Below, one piece after another: positions 11,062 through 21,368 of a DNA stretch of 64,000 nucleotides. This DNA comes from Rhynchopus sp. YZ270_cl-10. Its lineage: Eukaryota > Euglenozoa > Diplonemea > Diplonemida > Diplonemidae. The notes beneath the pieces are model-generated. The model was not told where the DNA came from, did not search any database, and worked only from the letters and a program-made list of their open reading frames with translations. A program made the position numbers and the translations under genes. The stretch covers positions 806,001 to 870,000 of the forward strand of contig OZ037893.1 of assembly GCA_964035575.1 (NCBI GenBank), read 5' to 3'. Numbering within the stretch: the stretch's first letter is position 1; the number at the start of each line of letters is the position of its first letter.

Positions 11062-11220
11062 CTGAAGGAGGAAATAGAAACAAAGCATTTTGAACACACT
11101 TTGCGGTTCTGGGGGACGAACGGCGTTGCAGAGCCACGCCTCACCCAAAACAGGTCGAGGTGTTGTGCGTTTTACCAATATCTCCGATGGGTTTTATGTG
11201 TGAGGAGGGTCTTCTATTTT
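11062..11220 (+). repeat. Dispersed 160-base repeat, copy 1
   Basis: Shares long blocks with 48533-48697: GAGGAAATAGAAACAAAGCA, GCAGAGCCAC, AACAGGTCGAGGTG, TGGGTTTTAT and CTATTTT. No termini or duplication could be defined. Confidence 0.6.
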
Positions 11221-11297
11221 GTCAAATTTGACAAAATATGTAGTCACCACGCAAGTAGTATTCATGATGTGTTTTGTGCGTTTTTTAAAAGGTGGTT

Positions 11298-11338
11298 AAG
11301 GTGGCTAAGCACAGAGAGGCTTATGATCATCTGATCAT
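11298..11338 (+). repeat. ACGAGAG-loop hairpin, class I (variant)
   Basis: AAGGTGGCTAAGC, loop ACAGAGAG, GCTTATGATCATCTG. The inner stem is intact; the usual ATAAAC tail is lost. Confidence 0.55.
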
Positions 11339-11888
11339 TTTTCTTTTTTGATTCGTCGCACTTTCAATTTCTCTTTTTCTTTCTTTTTCTTTTTCTTTTT
11401 TTTTCTTTTTGTTGAAAAATTCTAACCCCCACTTTCTCTGGTTTTGTGCCGTATGGTTTTTTTTCTTCTTCTCTTTTTTCAAATATTCGTGAGTTCGTAC
11501 GCCTTCCTCAGTTGGTTCGCAGGAAGAGAAATATTTCCCCCTCATACCCCATACCCCTTCTCTTACGTATCACAAAGTGTACAGCATGACTAAAAAAGGC
11601 CTTTTGCTTTGCGCATGGCCTTTTTGTACCCCCCCTTTTTTATATCTGTTTCGCAAAACAAAAACAAAACTGAAATAAGTTGTCTTCTGTTCCGTCCTTG
11701 ATTTTTTTTTTCTTGAAATTTATCTGGTTTTTTGGCTGTCTCATGCTTATCAGATTTCAGAGAAAAAAAAGACCTCTCTCAACCATGTGTGTATGGGCAT
11801 CACACCCTTTTTTCGAGAATTTGGGGGTGGGCATCACAAAAATTTCTATGGGTTTTTTACATGGGACTTTTTTTTTTTGGGTTGCATC

Positions 11889-12547
11889 CAGGGTTGTTTC
11901 TAGGATCTCGTTTTTTTTTCTCGGGGGGGGGGTCAATTTTTTTCCCAAAAAAAAATTTTTTTCCGCCGGGAAAAAATGGTCTTTCAAGGGTTTTTGGGTG
12001 TATTCCGAGCTTTCTCGACGAAGCCTCGATCTCACCAAGAAAACCCCATACCCCAAAGCTTCAGAATATCATGGTGGTATGTAGCTTCTGTGCGGGTATG
12101 AAACAGGTAAAGAAACGGTGGCCATGGTACCCAACGGTTCCTGGCGAAGCCACGGTACGCAACATTTCTAAAATTGCGCTTAAAATTGCACTATTGTACA
12201 GCCAAACTATGTCATGGGAAGGGTGTGATGTAAGCTTGCGCCGCAGGCGCACGGTACGCTACTTTTATTCTTTTCGCCAAATCTTTTTTCACACTCCCAT
12301 CACCGTTCCACGTGGTGTAGTCGGTGCGGGTGTTGTCGCTCTTCACCAGTGCCAACACTGGTGGTGGGTGGAAAACGTGTAGTTCGGGGGAAAATATGTA
12401 ATTTTTTACAGGGGGGTGAGGCTGACCAGCGCACCGTGCCAGATTCTGGGGGTAAAATTGACCCCCCCGGGGGGGGTCAATTTGACCCCCCAGAATCTGG
12501 GGGGGGGTCAGTGACCCCCCCCCCCGACCCCCCTAGAAACAACCCTG
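11889..12547. mobile_element. Non-autonomous hAT-like element with 8-bp target duplication
   Basis: Ends CAGGGTTGTTTCTAGG and CCTAGAAACAACCCTG form a 16-bp perfect terminal inverted repeat. GTTGCATC is repeated immediately outside (11881-11888 and 12548-12555). CAGGG termini with an 8-bp duplication are typical of hAT transposons. Inside are runs of G or C in inverted order and an inverted copy of the GTACCGTG repeat (12130-12285). No transposase-like frame is present, so it is a MITE-type derivative moved in trans. Confidence 0.85.
12130..12285 (-). repeat. Dispersed GTACCGTG repeat, copy 2 (inverted, inside the hAT-like element)
   Basis: Reads CCTGGCGAAGCCACGGTACG to GCGCCGCAGGCGCACGGTAC, the reverse of the copies at 10456 and 40325. 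Confidence 0.6.
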
Positions 12548-12572
12548 GTTGCATCGGCAGCCTACAAGCTGT

Positions 12573-12911
12573 TTATCGCGCACGCTTCCCAAACTTATAG
12601 GGATAACCTGATTCGTCTGCAACACGAAGGGACGCCAGGGTTGTCCCGAGAACACCTTTTCCCGAGACCAACACCGTAGTGCAGAGGCACTGCAGGATGG
12701 AAGATGTGCCAAACGTCACATTCCCCGTCACCTTCGTCGACTCACCTTCAACCACATGAGACCACAGAGACATTTTTGGATTGGGATGTTCTGTTCTGAA
12801 TGATGTTGATTTGGGTGAGGAGGAATTGTGGGTTATCATTACGTATCGTGTGGTCACAGACTGCACACCTTTCCCCAGTGACACTGTGTGGCCGAAACGA
12901 AACCGGATCAT
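12573..12911 (-). pseudogene. Coding-like fragment, 112 residues
   Basis: A minus-strand open frame with balanced composition, unlike the AT-rich surroundings (contains KMSLWSHVVEGESTKVTGNV). It ends 18 bp from the target duplication of the hAT-like element, and nothing coding continues beyond that element. It has no recognisable domain and could be a relic exon or chance. Confidence 0.25.
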
Positions 12912-13583
12912 AAATCGATCAGTGATATTCTGGATTGAGCGCCGCAGGCAAACGGTACGGGACTTTTTTTTTTTTTTTTTTCTTTTTTTTTCTTCTCCTT
13001 TTTTGGACTTTCCGGACCGATTGCGGAACGTGGTGGGGTCACACCATATGCAAAAAGCCTATGAGAAAATCCCTAGGGGAAAAAAAAAATCCTACACAAA
13101 AAACCCACAGAAAAAAAAAACCCCCCTGTACAAAAAACCCATAGAAATTTTTCTCGGATTCTGAGAATTTCTCAAATCGGGCATCGGAATCACATTGCCC
13201 AAACACACATGCTCTCAACCTGCTTTTTTTTTTTTTGCTCTATTTTACCTTGACCACCCCTCCTACTTTCAATTGAAACCCTCAATTCCTAATTTGTAGT
13301 ACAAGACGCAGTAGTGGTGAGGACAAATTCTTAGAGAAAGGTGTGGGGTTCCGTGCAGGGTGTAGGGTGCAAGGTGCGGGGTTTATTCTTATGCTTGCTC
13401 CCCACTCTCGACAACATCAAACACACTCATTTGACAGGAGGGGTCCACATACACGAACCCCACACACACACACACATCCCAGTACACCACCCCACCACCC
13501 CACTACCCCACCTTCAAGGAAGACCTTCACCCTACGCCAACAGAAGGGGGTGAGAGAGGGGGCTACCGCAAGGCCACAAGGCG

Positions 13584-15623
13584 ATGGGTGGCGACCCTTC
13601 GTCACCTCCGCCCGTTCCGTCTTCGGGGGAGCAGGTATAGAACCCCCCCTTTTTGCCTCCCCCCCACAATTTTGATCGCGGTGCACACTCCATTTCCTCA
13701 AATTTCCCCCCCTTATCTGGGTTTTTAGTACTCCGGTAAATATCACGGATTCGTTCAGTATTTTTCATTTTTATTGGTCTTCTCAAAATAACCTCTTCAC
13801 AGAGAAAGAGTCGAGTGGTTGGAGATAAGAGCTCGGTTCCAAGAAACTCACGCACCTCATTGACACCGGACGGACAGGACGAGACACCCACTGGTGAAAG
13901 CGCCGTGAACAGCGTTAACGTAGGCGTCTCGCAGACCGGCGCTGTGGGCCGCACTGGGTGGGGCATGAGCAGGCCGAGTTCGCCAGGCCACTCCCCCGGG
14001 GTTTCTCCTTCACATAGACAAAAACCTACGGACCCTGCGTCCCCAAGCAATTCTCCTACCCCTGTGAAGCGGCCGAGTTTGAAAGAAGAAAAGCCTACGA
14101 CGCGTGCACCTGAGGAGAGACGCGAGAAGATGACGTCTAAGGAGGAGAAACAGCTGCCTACCGTCCCCTCCCACGGCATGCACCAGCAGCACGCCCCCCT
14201 CACCGCGTCCGCCAAGCAGCCCTCCGGCGGGCAGCTCCTCAAGCAGCGCCCCGCCACCCCGCCTCTCCGCTCTCCCACACGCGCCTCCTCGCTTGCCGCT
14301 GTTCTCAAGGTGCCCGAAACACCCTCCAAACCCAAACGGCTATGGATGAGCTCACCCCGCATACCTCTCGTTGAAGGGAAGTATCTGCAGGTCTCAGCAA
14401 CAGAGTGGCACAACCCGGAGATAGGGAAGGTGCACCACGATGGTACGCGGTGGTCGGTGGGGATCTACCCGGCACAGCCGTCGCTTTCGTCGTCACCCTT
14501 AGGAAGGGCAACGCATGATGGGGAGAGACAGAATGTGTCAAGAACGTCGTCGGGGATACAATCATCGAAGGATTCTTTGAGTGTTGCGTTTACGAGCGCA
14601 CCGTGCGAGGCAGCGATGTTGCCACATAAAGTGAAAGATTGGCAAATGATTATGTCTGCAGACGGGGCAACGCAATGCGCAGACGGCGACATCCGTATCA
14701 CAAACACACCCGGAAAGTACTTCTTCTGGGAGCAGGAGATTGCAGGGATTGGCGACCCGCAGGAGTTTGAAACTGCGCTGGAGGCAGGCATCGGTGAGCT
14801 GGAGGAGCACATCTACATCTCGCATAAGCTTGCGTACATAGACAACGTGGGCAGCATGTACCGTCTCCCCCGAAGTAATCCACCTGGGTCCTCCTCAGGC
14901 ACCACTGCCCCGGCCCAGCCCCCAGACGCCTCGACAGCACCGGTCAAATGGTTTGACATAGGGGAGTTCCTTCGCTACCTCTACTCCCCTGAGGGTCTTG
15001 GCTGGCTTGACGGCAGACCCGCTGTGCTTGCAGCAATGATCTACGTGGACAGAATACGAGCAAGGGGGCGCATTGTAAGTAGACGCAGTGTGCACCGTCT
15101 GCTGACCGCGGCGGTGCTGGTGGGGCATGAATACTTTACGAAGGTGATGCAGGATGCGGGGGACTGCAATATCGAGCCTGCGCCGATCAACGAGCTGTGT
15201 GAAATGACGTATCTCTCCCCGGAGCAGATGGAGCCGCTGACCACGCGGTTTAAGAGCATGCTTGAGTTTGAGAATAAGGTGCTGGAGACGGATGTGACGG
15301 CGTACTGTGGTGCGTTGCGTGGTGGCATTGAGTTGACCCAGACCCTTAAGGATGAGGCAAAGAAAGAGCGTGTCCCTGGCCAGCAGGGTCTCTCCTCACG
15401 ACGTGACGGAATGGACACCATTCGGCAATGGGTCGATGACTCCATGGTATCCTGCCACCGCAACCTCCAGCTCCCCAGCTCCGACACCACAGGCCTCCGT
15501 ACCCTTGCAAAGCGCAGTGCGCCTGTCAACCACAGACTCGGAGGGGCCTCCTCTCGTGTCGCGTTAGTTGTCCTGCAGAAAGTGAAAAATGCGAATGTGT
15601 CCAGGTATGCTAAGGTTGGGTAG
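13584..15623 (+). CDS. Pho80-like cyclin
   Basis: Two exons, 13584-13634 and 13803-15623, joined in phase 0, give 623 residues. The 17-codon first exon begins MGGDPSS, a plausible myristoylation site. Residues 18 to about 200 are Pro/Ser/Thr/Lys-rich and probably disordered. The cyclin box lies near residues 399-512: FLRYLYSPEG, LAAMIYVDRIRARGR, VHRLLTAAVLVGHEYF, then INELCEMTYL and FKSMLEFENKV. The order IYVDR, HRLLLTA, ELN-like and FL-like matches Pho80/PCL cyclins, which activate Pho85/CDK-type kinases. The C-terminal 100 residues have no recognised domain. The ATG is chosen because it opens the only short exon that joins in frame through a GTATAG donor. CDK partnership is inferred from family. 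Confidence 0.75.
13635..13802 (+). other. Intron of the cyclin gene
   Basis: GTATAG to CTTCACAG, phase 0. The body is C- then T-rich with stops in the coding frame. Confidence 0.75.
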
Positions 15624-16462
15624 GGAAGAGAGGATATAGTGCTGTTATGAGGAATTTAAAATGCATCAGATTGTTTTTTTTGAATTTCTGTATTTTTTTT
15701 GTAAAAAAAAATATTGGATGACTTCTTCATGATATTGGTCGGTGTTTGGGTTCAAGATCATTGCTTAGTGTAGGTGTATGGGGGTGATTGTCATATTATA
15801 AAACCTCCACCATTTCACAGACCGCAGCCAGTGTCCCCTACAAACGCAGGAGGAAATCCAGGGACGTTGCCACCAGTGGACCGTTGATGAGCAGGGAGTG
15901 AAGTGCAGGGGGGTCGGGTGGGTGGTAGCTGTATTGTGATAATTTCCCATCATACATACACATCACAATACGGCCACTGCTTGGGTCGGGTGGGTTTCAC
16001 AGTGACACTTGTACAATTTTTAGTAAAAACAAGAGAGAGAAGCCTTTTTTTTTTTTTGAGAATTACGATCTATTACTGAAGCTGTGTGTGTGTGTGTGTT
16101 TCTCCCTTGGAGATTGGTTGCATCTCTCAAAACATATTTTTTTGTTTATTTGTATTGTGTAGGTACGACCAGCTTCTTTTTTTGTTATGTAAGTAATGCG
16201 GGTTAAGAGATACGGTGGGTAGGGGAGGAATTGAAGAGAAAAGACAAGAACAAATGTACTGGACCTGAACGAACACAAAAAGTGATGCTTGACCACCAAA
16301 GGGGGCGATGTGACTGATCCATATGAAGGAAGTGGGAGGGTGTTTTTTTTTTTTTTTGTTTTTTTCTTTTGCCTTATTCACTTACAGCAATTTTATTGTT
16401 GCCGAACTCTTGTACAATTTTTTTTTTTCCGCTTTATTTTTCTTCAAGCGCGATGATAGTGA

Positions 16463-16502
16463 TAAAAGATATGTGCCTCCAAGAGGCACATTCGTCTTCA
16501 AG
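16463..16502 (+). repeat. Class II hairpin
   Basis: AAGA, then ATGTGCCTC pairing perfectly with GAGGCACAT around CAA, then TCGTCTT and tail CAAGTTTT. Preceded by CGATGATAGTGAT, similar to the flank of the 41769 copy. Confidence 0.6.
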
Positions 16503-16710
16503 TTTTTATTTTATTTTTTTTGATTTGTGTTCCGACAAGGAACAAAAAAAAAATGGATGTAACCATTCCCATGTAGGCTTTTTTGCACCCTCCCCGAAAA
16601 CAAAAGGTGGTCACTACGTTAATAACAGCAGAAATATTTGCTTTTTTTCCTGGGTATATTTTTGTGCTGTACAAGCACAGGGAAACCACATTTTTTCTTC
16701 TGTTCTCTTG

Positions 16711-16770
16711 CGGAGAACCGAATATCTGTCGTCTGCCGGTGTCCGGTGAGGCGTTTGCATTTTCAACTTC
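16711..16770 (+). repeat. GAGGCGTTTGCA module
   Basis: Ends GGTGAGGCGTTTGCATTTTC followed by AACTTC, shared with 46347-46394 and 51949-51999. Those copies lie downstream of hairpins or CAAG tails. Confidence 0.5.
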
Positions 16771-17082
16771 CCCCCCCTTTTTTTTTTTTCAGAAAAAAAA
16801 AATACTACCTCCTAGCTGGGTTCAGTTGTTCAGTAATTCTGGTTTGTTTTAGTGTGTTCCCTACTGCCCAACTGGCGTAGTCAGCGACTTGGAGGTGGAC
16901 TAAAAAGAGAAGGTAGCGGTTTTCCTGCTTTGTTTCATTTAGAAGTGTAAAGTGATGTGTGATGCATGACACTTCTGACAACAATTTTTCTGCTAAAAAT
17001 AAGGACTTTACCAAAGACCTTTGCGTAACACAAAGTTAGGCAAATTTATACACAAGTTTTGTTTCAAATAATGGGGTTTTTT

Positions 17083-17123
17083 AAAAGATGTGTGTGCACA
17101 GAGAGGCACATTCATCTTTCAAG
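17083..17123 (+). repeat. Class II hairpin
   Basis: AAAGATG pairs with CATCTTT; TGTGC pairs with GCACA; loop ACAGAGAG; tail CAAGTTTTC. Same layout as class I with a different stem sequence. Confidence 0.65.
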
Positions 17124-17590
17124 TTTTCTTTTCTTTCCGTGTCAACGTTTATAGCCAGGTCCCTCGAGAAGGTTAGTGTACCAGTGGGATGATTTGTCTT
17201 TAAGCGGGTCTTGTTGAAAGTGTTGTTATTTTTTTTTGTACCTTTTGCATTTTCACATTTTTTGTATTTCAAGTCAACTTTTTTTCCATCCGAAAAAAGA
17301 ATCTCGAATGTACATTTTCTCTTCAGTGTAATGCATGTGCTCTATTTTGTTTGGGGTGGGATTGACAAAAATAGGGGACCACGTGGCCACCGTGCAGGGG
17401 ACTTGATCTGGTGCAAGCCCGCAGGAGTATCTGCCCTATCAGCTTTTGACGGTAGTGTAGTGGACTACCGTGGCTGTAACGGGTAACTTAACGTTGTCAT
17501 TTTCAAAAAAAAAGGTCACCGCACACATAGCGGCAACTCAAAATAGTTTGCCCGCGAGTTTTTTTTCTTCTTCTTTCTTTTGTGTTCGAT

Positions 17591-17648
17591 AACTCACGGA
17601 GCGCCAGTGCCTGTTGTCCCCCGAAGCGCGGTTGCACTATCAACTTCA
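17591..17648 (+). repeat. GAGGCGTTTGCA-type module (variant)
   Basis: CTCACGGAGCGCCAGTGCCT to GGTTGCACTATCAACTTC, related to 52383-52454 and 47447-47508. Confidence 0.4.
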
Positions 17649-17916
17649 TTTTTATTTTATTTTTTTGTAGCTAGGAAGATGGACTGACTCTTGTCTTTCT
17701 TGGCGTAAACCTTTTCGCAAAAAAATATACTTGTTGTGTTGATTGTCGATGCAACGAGGAAAAGAGAAAAAAAAAAAGCCACTTTGCTGTGGTGCTATTA
17801 AATTCTGAGCACCCCTGCTTGAAATTTTAGCCTCCTGGGGGGCAATTACACTATTTTCAGCAGGGGTTTGTATTCCTTCGAACAGCGGAAAACTTTTTCC
17901 AAAAAAAAAAAAAAGT

Positions 17917-18752
17917 GGTGTGGCTGAAACCAGCAAATTTCACTGCTAAAGAACTGCTAACAAACTGCTAAATAATACCCTTTTTTTAGGGGTGGTGTAT
18001 AAAAACATTTTTTTACCTTGGTTTTTCCACTCCCCCTGTTGGCGCGCCTCCACTCTTGCATACCCATGTGTGACCCCACCGTTGAACGCAATCGACTCGC
18101 TGAGTCAAAAGAACGCACAGAACGGGGCTGGAAAAAATCACGAAAAACGCGTACCGTGCGCCTGCGGCGCCCACAAAGTGAGTTTTTCCCCTGAGTATAC
18201 TGTGTATGCTGTGTATGCTGTGTATACTGTGTATACTGTGTATACTGTGTATACTGTGTATACTGTGTATACTGTGTATACTGTGTATACTGTGTATACT
18301 GTGTATACTGTGTATACTGTGTATACTGTGTATACTGTGTATACTGTGTATACTGTGTATACTGTGTATACTGTGTATACTGTGTATACTGTGTATACTG
18401 TGTATACTGTGTATACTGTGTATACTGTGTATACTGTGTATACTGTGTATACTGTGTATACTGTGTATACTGTGTATACTGTGTATACTGTGTATACTGT
18501 GTATACTGTGTATACTGTGTATACTGCGGAAATTGACCAAAAACGAGAACTTGTCCATTTCGGCGAATTGACCCCACCACTGGCCGGACGGATTCCGGAA
18601 ATGCAAATGCCGGCGTTAAAAAGCTCACCAACGAAAAAAAAAATTTTTTTTTCCAACACCCGTGGGGAAAAAATTTTTTATACACCACCCCCCCAAAAAT
18701 GCATGCTAACAAAGTGCTAAATAATACCCTTTTTTTTGGGTTCAGCCACACC
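17917..18752. mobile_element. Terminal-inverted-repeat element carrying a 9-bp minisatellite
   Basis: Ends GGTGTGGCTGAA and TTCAGCCACACC are inverted repeats. Further in, GGTGGTGTATAAAAA recurs inverted. AAAAAG follows each end in the same direction (17910-17915 and 18753-18758), compatible with a short duplication but in low-complexity DNA. A block TGCTAACAAA, TGCTAAATAATACCC lies near both ends in direct orientation. The same termini bound the 55-bp element in the SCAMP intron. No transposase frame. Confidence 0.6.
18194..18526. repeat. 9-bp minisatellite, about 37 units
   Basis: Unit TATACTGTG repeated with only two early variants (TATGCTGTG). Each unit contains the palindrome GTATAC. Because the unit is three codons without a stop, all six frames stay open, producing spurious long repeats such as YTV, ILC, VYC, TQY and HSI. 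Confidence 0.9.
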
Positions 18753-18778
18753 AAAAAGAAAAAGAAAAAGGTAATTAT

Positions 18779-19899
18779 CATACAATGCAACGAGGCCGAG
18801 TCGGCCTCGCCAAGGCCTGAAAATAAATACTCAGGCGTGCCTGAGGCGTACTCGGGATTAGTTACGTTTAAGTACGCCTCAGGCACGCCTGAGTATATTT
18901 ATATTTCTTACCAGCATTTTGGTCATGAACAAAAAAGTATTTACCCCCAAATTTTGTGGTTTTCGATTCAGAGGTAGCAAAATCTTTCAAATGCGGGGTC
19001 GCACGATGAAAAATGTGCCTCTGGGCCGAGCGAGTCGAAAAAATGAAAAGGGTTCGCTAAGCTTTGGTGCTGATGATATATATTTTGGTGGTACCTTCGG
19101 GTATTTCATTGGTTCAAGAATCATTGGAAAACAAATTTCGGGGGTGCTTTTCGACTGGGTCCCTTCGAGGCCCAACTTGATGCAAGATGGAAGAGGCTCA
19201 TACAAGGCTGGATCCTCTAACACTAGAGAGATCCCATCGAGATCCCAGAATTTTACAGGCCTCCTTGATCCACAGACCACAGCTCTATTTTTAGTACAAC
19301 TATGGGGTGACCAAAGGACTTTTTTATACCAGAAAGAAGGCTTCGCAGAAGATGAGTCATACCAGAGGTATGACTCATCTTCTGCGAAGCCTCTTTTTAG
19401 GAGGCAGTTTAGCAGTAACCATGATATTTTTCCACTAAAAATATCTTGCGACCCCGCAATTTTCTCAGCAGGACACCGAAATTTTATTTCAGCACATTTC
19501 AGGGGGCGGAGGAAATACATGGCATGCCTTAGAAACGTGATGACCTGTGCATAATAATTTTATATATCAGCAGAAATATGAAACCGGGTATACTTTCCCC
19601 TGGTTTTTGGTACAAACTTAAAGTCACGCATTTTTTGCTAAAAAAATTGTCCGACCCCGGAATTTTTTCAGATCGCTCCGGAAATGCATCAGAGGTCCTT
19701 TTTGCGGGGAAAAAATACACACCAGGCGCCTGAAACGCAAGTATGCGTTGATATATACTCAGGCGTGCCTGAGGCGTACTTAAACGTAACTAATCCCGAG
19801 TACGCCTCAGGCACGCCTCAGTGACGCCTCAGGCACGCCTCATATATATTTTCCAGATACGAGTATTTTCAGGCGTACCCGGCCTCGTTGCATTGTATG
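18779..19899. mobile_element. Foldback DNA element with 6-bp target duplication
   Basis: Ends CATACAATGCAACGAGGCC and GGCCTCGTTGCATTGTATG are perfect 19-bp inverted repeats. AATTAT flanks both sides (18773-18778 and 19900-19905). Just inside each end is a large hairpin with arms built on GGCGTGCCTGAGGCGTAC, and the two hairpins are inverted copies of each other. A central perfect palindrome lies at about 19338-19393 (arms AGGCTTCGCAGAAGATGAGT). Open frames of 177-211 codons overlap on both strands but resemble no protein. It is a non-autonomous element of unknown superfamily. Confidence 0.75.
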
Positions 19900-20133
19900 A
19901 ATTATGTACCGTTTTACCCCAAACAAGGTTGTGGGGAAAAAAATCGTCTGCACATGTTCTGGCCCCCTTTTTTGGGTGATATTTTGAGTACCAAAAGCCT
20001 ACCGTTTTTTTTTGTGATTAGTTGATACAAAAAAAAAAGCAAAGAAAGTGGAGCTCATCCTCGGGTGTTGCAACACTCTGCTTTCCCTCCCACACTGCCC
20101 CCCCTGTATCTTTTTGAAAGATATTTCGATGGT

Positions 20134-20178
20134 CAAAAGATGTCATGTGCACAGAGAGGCCACATCCATCTTTACAAG
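20134..20178 (+). repeat. Class II hairpin
   Basis: AAAGATG/CATCTTT outer stem, ATGTG/CACAT inner stem, loop containing CACAGAGAG, tail ACAAGTTTTCTTTTC. The inner stem differs from the 17083 copy but stays paired. Confidence 0.6.
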
Positions 20179-21285
20179 TTTTCTTTTCGATGGCGTCCTT
20201 GGTGTTTTTCTGCCCTTCCACTTTCCCACCCATCTCTTTCTCAAGAGGATTGTCATCGAAGGATTTTTCTTTTAAATTTTTTTGCTGTTGTAGGCCGCAG
20301 GGTACGCTTCGACCACAGTTTTTATTTTTGAACCCTTTAGTGCTTACTGTTTGTGTTATAAATAGTAAGTATATGAATGTATTTTGAATTTTTTTGAAAT
20401 TTTTCTCAGGCTATTTCAAGGTACGGTGGGCACTTTTCAACAACTTCTCTCTTTATTTGTGTGACGATACCGACAGTGATACAAATATTTTGTGCATGAG
20501 ACACTCTCGCTTTTATTCTGGCTGGGTCAGTCGGAGGTGCCTGCATCTAATAACTGCGATGTCTTTTCATAACGGTGTGCTTACAAATATGCATACAAAA
20601 GAGGCACGTTCCCGCAAAGTTTTTCTTTTCCACTTTTTTTTTTTTTGATTCGTGAAATACTGTGCATTATTTTCGGTGAGCGAGATTTGGGGAAAGAGGG
20701 AGGGGTTGTGGTTGGTATCGGTGGTGGTATGGGCGCGACGAAGGATTTCATGTTTGGACGAAAAAAGGGCGGCCTGTGGAAGAGAGGTTTTTACGGAGAG
20801 CGTTTAAAAAAACGAGAAGATAGTTGGTTGAAGAGCAGACAATGACTATTTCCAAAAAGAAGAAAAAACAAAACAAAACAAAAAAAAACACACAAAAAAA
20901 AAAAAATAGTAAACTGATCCCTCCTTCGGGGGAAGGTGATTGACAAAAAAAAAAATACAGCAATAACACACTGCAAGATATCTTTTTTTTCCCATCCGTA
21001 AAAAAAAAATACCCAAAAAAAAAGACAAAAAAGCTACAAAAAAACACACAAACATTCCGCAAATAATAATAAAAAAAAAACTACAAAAAACAAAAACACA
21101 AAACTACAAAAAAACAAAAAAGCCTTTTTTGGGAGAAAACAAATCTTCCTTTTTTTTATGTTTTTTTTTTTTAAATACAATTCTTGGTCTTTCTCTCCCC
21201 CCGGGAAAAACCCCCCTCTCCTCCTCCCCCTCCCTCCCTTCTCTTCTCCAACAAAAAAAACACTACAGACACACTCAACAAAACA

Positions 21286-21300
21286 ATGCCGTTTTTTTAG
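21286..21300 (+). other. Possible upstream micro-ORF (ATG CCG TTT TTT TAG)
   Basis: A four-codon frame 69 bases before the chosen start of the PDZ gene, out of frame with it. If the T-run plus AG at 21293-21300 is a splice acceptor, it would be removed from the mRNA. Confidence 0.3.
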
Positions 21301-21368
21301 ACCGTATACACACAACAACAACCCGCTCCCGATTATCGGTCACTCCCAATAAAAAAAACCAAAAAAAA

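Larger units (their letters stand above)
9435..13583. other. Gene-free repeat-rich region
   Basis: Holds a 165-base dispersed repeat (10456-10625), G/C-run inverted repeats near 10290-10370 and 10780-10830, a second dispersed repeat (11062-11220), an ACGAGAG hairpin (11298-11338), and a hAT-like element (11889-12547) lying inside a decayed outer inverted repeat (about 11793-11862 and 13115-13195). It also has a minus-strand coding-like fragment at 12573-12911. No complete gene seen. Confidence 0.5.
15624..21368. other. Gene-free region with foldback elements and a 9-bp minisatellite
   Basis: AT-rich with long homopolymers. It contains three class II hairpins (16463, 17083, 20134), GAGGCGTTTGCA modules (16711-16770, 17591-17648), a terminal-inverted-repeat element holding a minisatellite (17917-18752), and a second foldback element (18779-19899). 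From about 20850 to 21120 the DNA is almost only A and C/T runs. Open frames here are low-complexity or lie inside repeats. Confidence 0.5.

Noticed and set aside
17957-18886. Long open frames on both strands over the minisatellite (QYT, IHS, YTV and LCI repeats)
   Set aside because: All six frames are open only because the 9-bp unit has no stop; flanks are transposon ends, with no start context or domain.
18919-19554. Opposed open frames of 211 and 177 codons inside the foldback element
   Set aside because: They overlap on opposite strands, include the palindromes, and show no transposase motif.
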